From Hydractinia symbiolongicarpus (Eukaryota; Cnidaria; Hydrozoa; Anthoathecata; Hydractiniidae), in the NCBI RefSeq assembly GCF_029227915.1, contig NC_079881.1, forward strand, positions 28,063,501 through 28,127,500: a stretch of DNA of 64,000 bases. The letters are read 5' to 3'. Below the pieces are notes generated by a model that was not told the DNA's origin, searched no databases, and worked only from the letters and a program-made list of their open reading frames with translations. The translations under genes were made by a program, and so were the position numbers. Position 1 is the stretch's first letter; each line of letters starts with the position of its first letter. Shown here in pieces: positions 60,761 through 64,000 of this stretch.

Positions 60761-63700
60761 AAACTTATTTTCAGAACGATTTTTTAATTTATTTTTTCAA
60801 CACTAAAACGCATGAGACTTGTAGTTTTCAAAAATGTTTTCATTTTTGATGAGACACTTAATGAAAGAGGTTTACTCGCCGGCAAACGAAAACCCGAGAA
60901 TTTTCCGTAAATCCCGGGCTTGGCCCGTATAGTCAAAAGTATACAAAGATAGTACCCAGGGAGTAAACTCATTTCCAGAACGATTTTTTAAATTATTTTT
61001 TCACCACTAAAACGCATAAGACTTGTAGTTTTTAAAAATGTTTTCATTTTTGATGAGACGCTGAATAAAAGAAGTTTAATCGTCGGCAAACGAAAACCTG
61101 CGATTTCCCGTAAATCCTGGAATCGGCCCGTATAGTCAAAAGTATACAAAGAAAGTACCCAGGGTGTAAACTCATTTCCCGAACGATTTTTTAAATTATT
61201 ATTTCACCAATAAAGCCCATGAGACTTGTAGTATTTAAAAATATTTTCATTTTTGATGAGACGCTGATTAAAAGAAGTTTAATCGCCGGCAAACGAAAAC
61301 CTGCGACTTTCCGTAAATCCCGGACTCAGCCCGTATAGTCAAAAGTATACAAAGAAAGTACCCAGGGAGTAAACTCATTTCCCGAACGATTTTTTAAATT
61401 ATTTTTTCACCACTAAAACGCATGAGACTTGTAGTTTTCAAAAATGTTTTCATTTTTGATGAGACGCTGAATAAAAGAAGTTTAATCGCCGGCAAACGAA
61501 AACCTGCGATTTCCCGTACATCCCGGACTCGGCCCGTATAGTCAAAAGTATACAAAGAAAGTACCCGGGGTGTAAACTCATTTCCCGAACGATTTTTTAA
61601 ATAATTATTTCAGCACTAAAGCCCATGAGACTTGTAGTTTTTAAAAATGTTTTCATTTTTGATGAGACGCTGAATAAAAGTAGTTTAATTGCCGGCAAAC
61701 GAAAACCCGCGACTTCCCGTAAATCCGGACTCGGCCCGTATAGTCAAAAGTATACAAAGAAAGTACCCAGGGAGTAAACTCATTTCCCGAACGATTTTTT
61801 AAATTAATTTTCACCACTAAAACGCATGAGACTTGTAGTTTTCATAAATGTTTTCATTTTTGATGAGACGCTTAATGAAAGTTGTTTAATCGCCGGCAAA
61901 CGAAAACCCGCGATTTCCCGTAAATCCCGGGCTTGGCCCGTATAGTCGAATGTATACAAAGAAAGTACCCTGTGAGTAAACTCATTTCCAAAACGATTTT
62001 TTCAATTATCTTTTCACCACTAAAACGCATGAGACTTGCAGTTTTTAAAAATGTTTTCATTTTTGATGAGACGCTTAATAAAAGAGGTTTAATCGCCGGC
62101 AAACGAAATCCCGCGATTTCCCGTAAATCCCGAACTTGGCCCGTATAGTCGAATGTATACAAAGAAAGTACCCAGGGAGTAAAATCATTTCCCGAACGAT
62201 TTTTTAAATTTTTTTTTCACCACTAAAACGCATGAGACTTGTAGTTTTCAAAAATGTTTTCATTTTTGATGAGACGCTTAATGAAAGAGGTTTAATCGCC
62301 GGCAAACCAAAACCCGCGATTTCCCGTAAACCCCGGGCTTCGCCCGTATAGTCAAATGTATACAAAGAAAGTACCCAGGGAGTAAACTCATTTCCCGAAC
62401 GATTTTTTAAATTTTTTTTTCACCACTAAAACGCATAAGACTTGTAGTTTTCAAAAATGTTTTCATTTTTGATGATACGCTTAATGAAAGAGGTTTAATC
62501 GCCGGCAAACGAAAACCCGCGATTTACCGTAATTCCCGGGCTTGGCCCGTATAGTCGAATGTATACAAAGAAAGTACCCTGTGAGTAAACTCATTTCCAG
62601 AACGATTTTTTAAATTATTTTTTCACCACTAAAACGCATAAGACTTGTATTTTTTAAAAATGTTTTCATTTCTGATGAGACGCTGAATAAAAGAAGTTTA
62701 ATCGCCGGCAAACGAAAACCCGAGATTTCCGTAAATCCCGGGCTTAGCCCGTATAATCAAAAGTATACAAAGATAGTACCCAGGGAGTAAACTCATTTCC
62801 CGAACGATTTTTCGATTTATTTTTTCAACACTAAAACGCATGAGTCTTGTAGTTTTCAAAAATGTTTTCATTTTTGATGAGATGCTGAATAAAAGAAGTT
62901 TAATCGCCGGCAAATGAAAACCTGCGATTTTTCGTAAATCCCGGACTCGGCCCGTATAGTCAAAAGTATACAAAGAAAGTACCCAGGGAGTAAACTAATT
63001 TCCCTAACGAATTTTTAAATTATTATTTCACCACTAAAGCCCATGAGACTTGTAGTTTTTAAAAATGTTTTCATTTTTGATGAGACGCTGAATAAAAGAA
63101 GTTTAATCGCCGGCAAACGAAAACCAGCGATTTCCCGTAAATCCCGGACTCGGCCCGTATAGTCAAAAGTATACAAAGAAAGTACCCAGGGAGTAAACTC
63201 ATTTCTCGAACGATTTTTTAAATTATTTTTTCACCACTAAAACGCATGAGACTTGTAGTTTTCAGAAATGTTTTCATTTTTGATGAGACGCTTAATGAAA
63301 GTGGTTTAATCGCCGGCAAACGAAAACCCGCGATTTCTCGTAAATCCCGGGCTTGGCCCGTATAGTCGAATGTATACAAAGAAAGTACCCTGTGAGTAAA
63401 CTCATTTCCAAAACGATTTTTTAAAATATCTTTTCACCACTAAAACGCATGAGACTTGTAGTTTTCAAAAATGTTTTCATTTTTGATGAGACGCTGAATA
63501 AAAGAAGTTTAATCGCCGGCACACGAAAACCCGCCATTTCCCGTAAACCCCGGACTCGGTCCGTATAATCAAAAGTATACAAAGAAAGTACCCAGGGAGT
63601 AAACTCATTTCCCGAACGATTTTTTAAATTATTTTTTCACCACTAAAGCCCATGAGACTTTTAGTTTTTAAAAATGTTTTCATTTTTGATGAGACGCTGA

Positions 63701-64000
63701 ATAAAAGAAGTTTAATCGCCGGCTAACGAAAACCCGCCACTTCCGTAAATCCCGGACTCGGCCCGTATAGTCAAAAGTATACAAAGAAAGTACCCAGGGA
63801 GTAAACTCATTTCTTGAACGATTTTTTAAATTATCTTTTCAGCACTAAAACGCATGAGACTGGTAGTTTTCAAAAATGTTTCCATTTTTGATGAGACGCT
63901 GAATAAAATAAGTTTAATCGCCGGCACACGAAAACACGACATTTCCCGTAAACCCCGGACTCGGTCCGTATAATCAAAAGTATACAAAGAAAGTGCCCAG

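Larger units (their letters stand above)
1..64000 (+). repeat. Satellite DNA array, about 203-bp monomer, spans entire window
   Basis: Every stretch of the window aligns to one monomer of about 203 bp. Successive copies of the GAGACTTGTAG block near the left edge lie at 166, 368, 571 and 774, giving steps of 202-203. The left edge cuts a unit at its position 7 (partial unit 1-197) and the right edge cuts one at about position 113 (partial unit 63,888-64,000). All units are head to tail; no inverted unit and no unique insertion of any size was seen. There are no genes, RNA genes or transposons in the window, so all intergenic space is this satellite. Consensus GC is about 37%. Such arrays usually form centromeric, pericentromeric or subtelomeric heterochromatin; which one applies cannot be told here. 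The family is not one I can name. Confidence 0.99.
56075..64000. repeat. 27-monomer repeat (5,463 bp offset), right copy cut by window edge
   Basis: About 56,075-58,537 matches about 61,538-64,000 at a constant offset of 5,463 bp. The order of private units (AAATAATTATTTCAGC, ACTTGCAG, GGCAAACCAAAACC, GATGATACGC, CATTTCTGATG, TTTTTCGATTT, CCAGCGATTTCCC, CACACGAAAAC) is the same. Small differences include CCCGAACTTGG at about 62,130 and GGGCTTCGCCC at about 62,336 in the right copy. The repeat is still matching at the window end, so its true extent is unknown. Confidence 0.88.

Noticed and set aside
1-64000. CRISPR array or other bacterial repeat system
   Set aside because: The repeat is 203 bp with no unique spacers; the entire unit is conserved. 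Nothing resembles a cas gene or any bacterial gene.
1-64000. Long terminal repeat or retroelement origin of the monomer
   Set aside because: No primer binding site, polypurine tract, target-site duplication or coding remnant was found, and units are strictly tandem.

Overview
The whole 64 kb window is satellite DNA: one uninterrupted, head-to-tail tandem array of a monomer of about 203 bp. By length it holds roughly 314 complete units (an estimate, not a unit-by-unit count), plus a partial unit at each edge. All units run in the same direction. I see no protein-coding gene, RNA gene, transposon, CRISPR array or other unique sequence anywhere. The many short open frames are incidental products of the repeat. 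The monomer length is not a multiple of three, so no frame carries through the array.

The organism cannot be named from the sequence. A long, homogeneous, gene-free array with nested higher-order repeats (HORs) is typical of a eukaryotic centromeric, pericentromeric or other heterochromatic block. The consensus is about 37% GC, with a GC-rich half (about 60% GC over unit positions 31-80) and an AT-rich half (about 24% GC over positions 141-203). CpG is over-represented in the consensus, yet many variant sites are CpG to TpG/CpA changes. I do not recognise the family by name.

Position 1 of the monomer is set here at the first T of TTGATGAGAC. Two main subfamilies differ at about a dozen linked positions. 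Type A carries GGACTCGG, TCAAAAGTATAC and CCCAGGGAG. Type B carries GGGCTTGG, TCGAATGTATAC and CCCTGTGAG. A derivative of A, here A2, carries GTATTTAAAAATATT and AAAGCCCATGAG. Chimeric A/B units are common.

Layout: 0.7-4.4 kb holds interleaved 8- and 11-monomer repeats with 1- and 2-unit expansions. 4.2-10.3 kb has a 7-monomer HOR (1,418-1,419 bp). 10.5-15.8 kb has three copies of a HOR containing a half-monomer (periods 1,930 and 1,525 bp). 16.2-17.6 kb is a diverged relative of sequence at 21-23 kb. 17.5-21.2 kb is a near-identical 9-monomer duplication (1,825 bp). 20.9-29.6 kb is a 23-monomer duplication (4,659 bp). 30.9-36.5 kb has 10- and 8-monomer units. 36.5-42.8 kb has 9- and 10-monomer units. 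42.6-50.8 kb has 5-, 6-, 9- and 4-monomer duplications in series. 50.8-64 kb has 6-, 20- and 27-monomer repeats, and part of the 50-55 kb sequence reappears after 60.7 kb.

What works here is structure and not genes. The array records repeated unequal exchange at many scales, and most monomers keep a short dyad able to form a hairpin. Centromere function is a reasonable hypothesis but is not shown by sequence alone.
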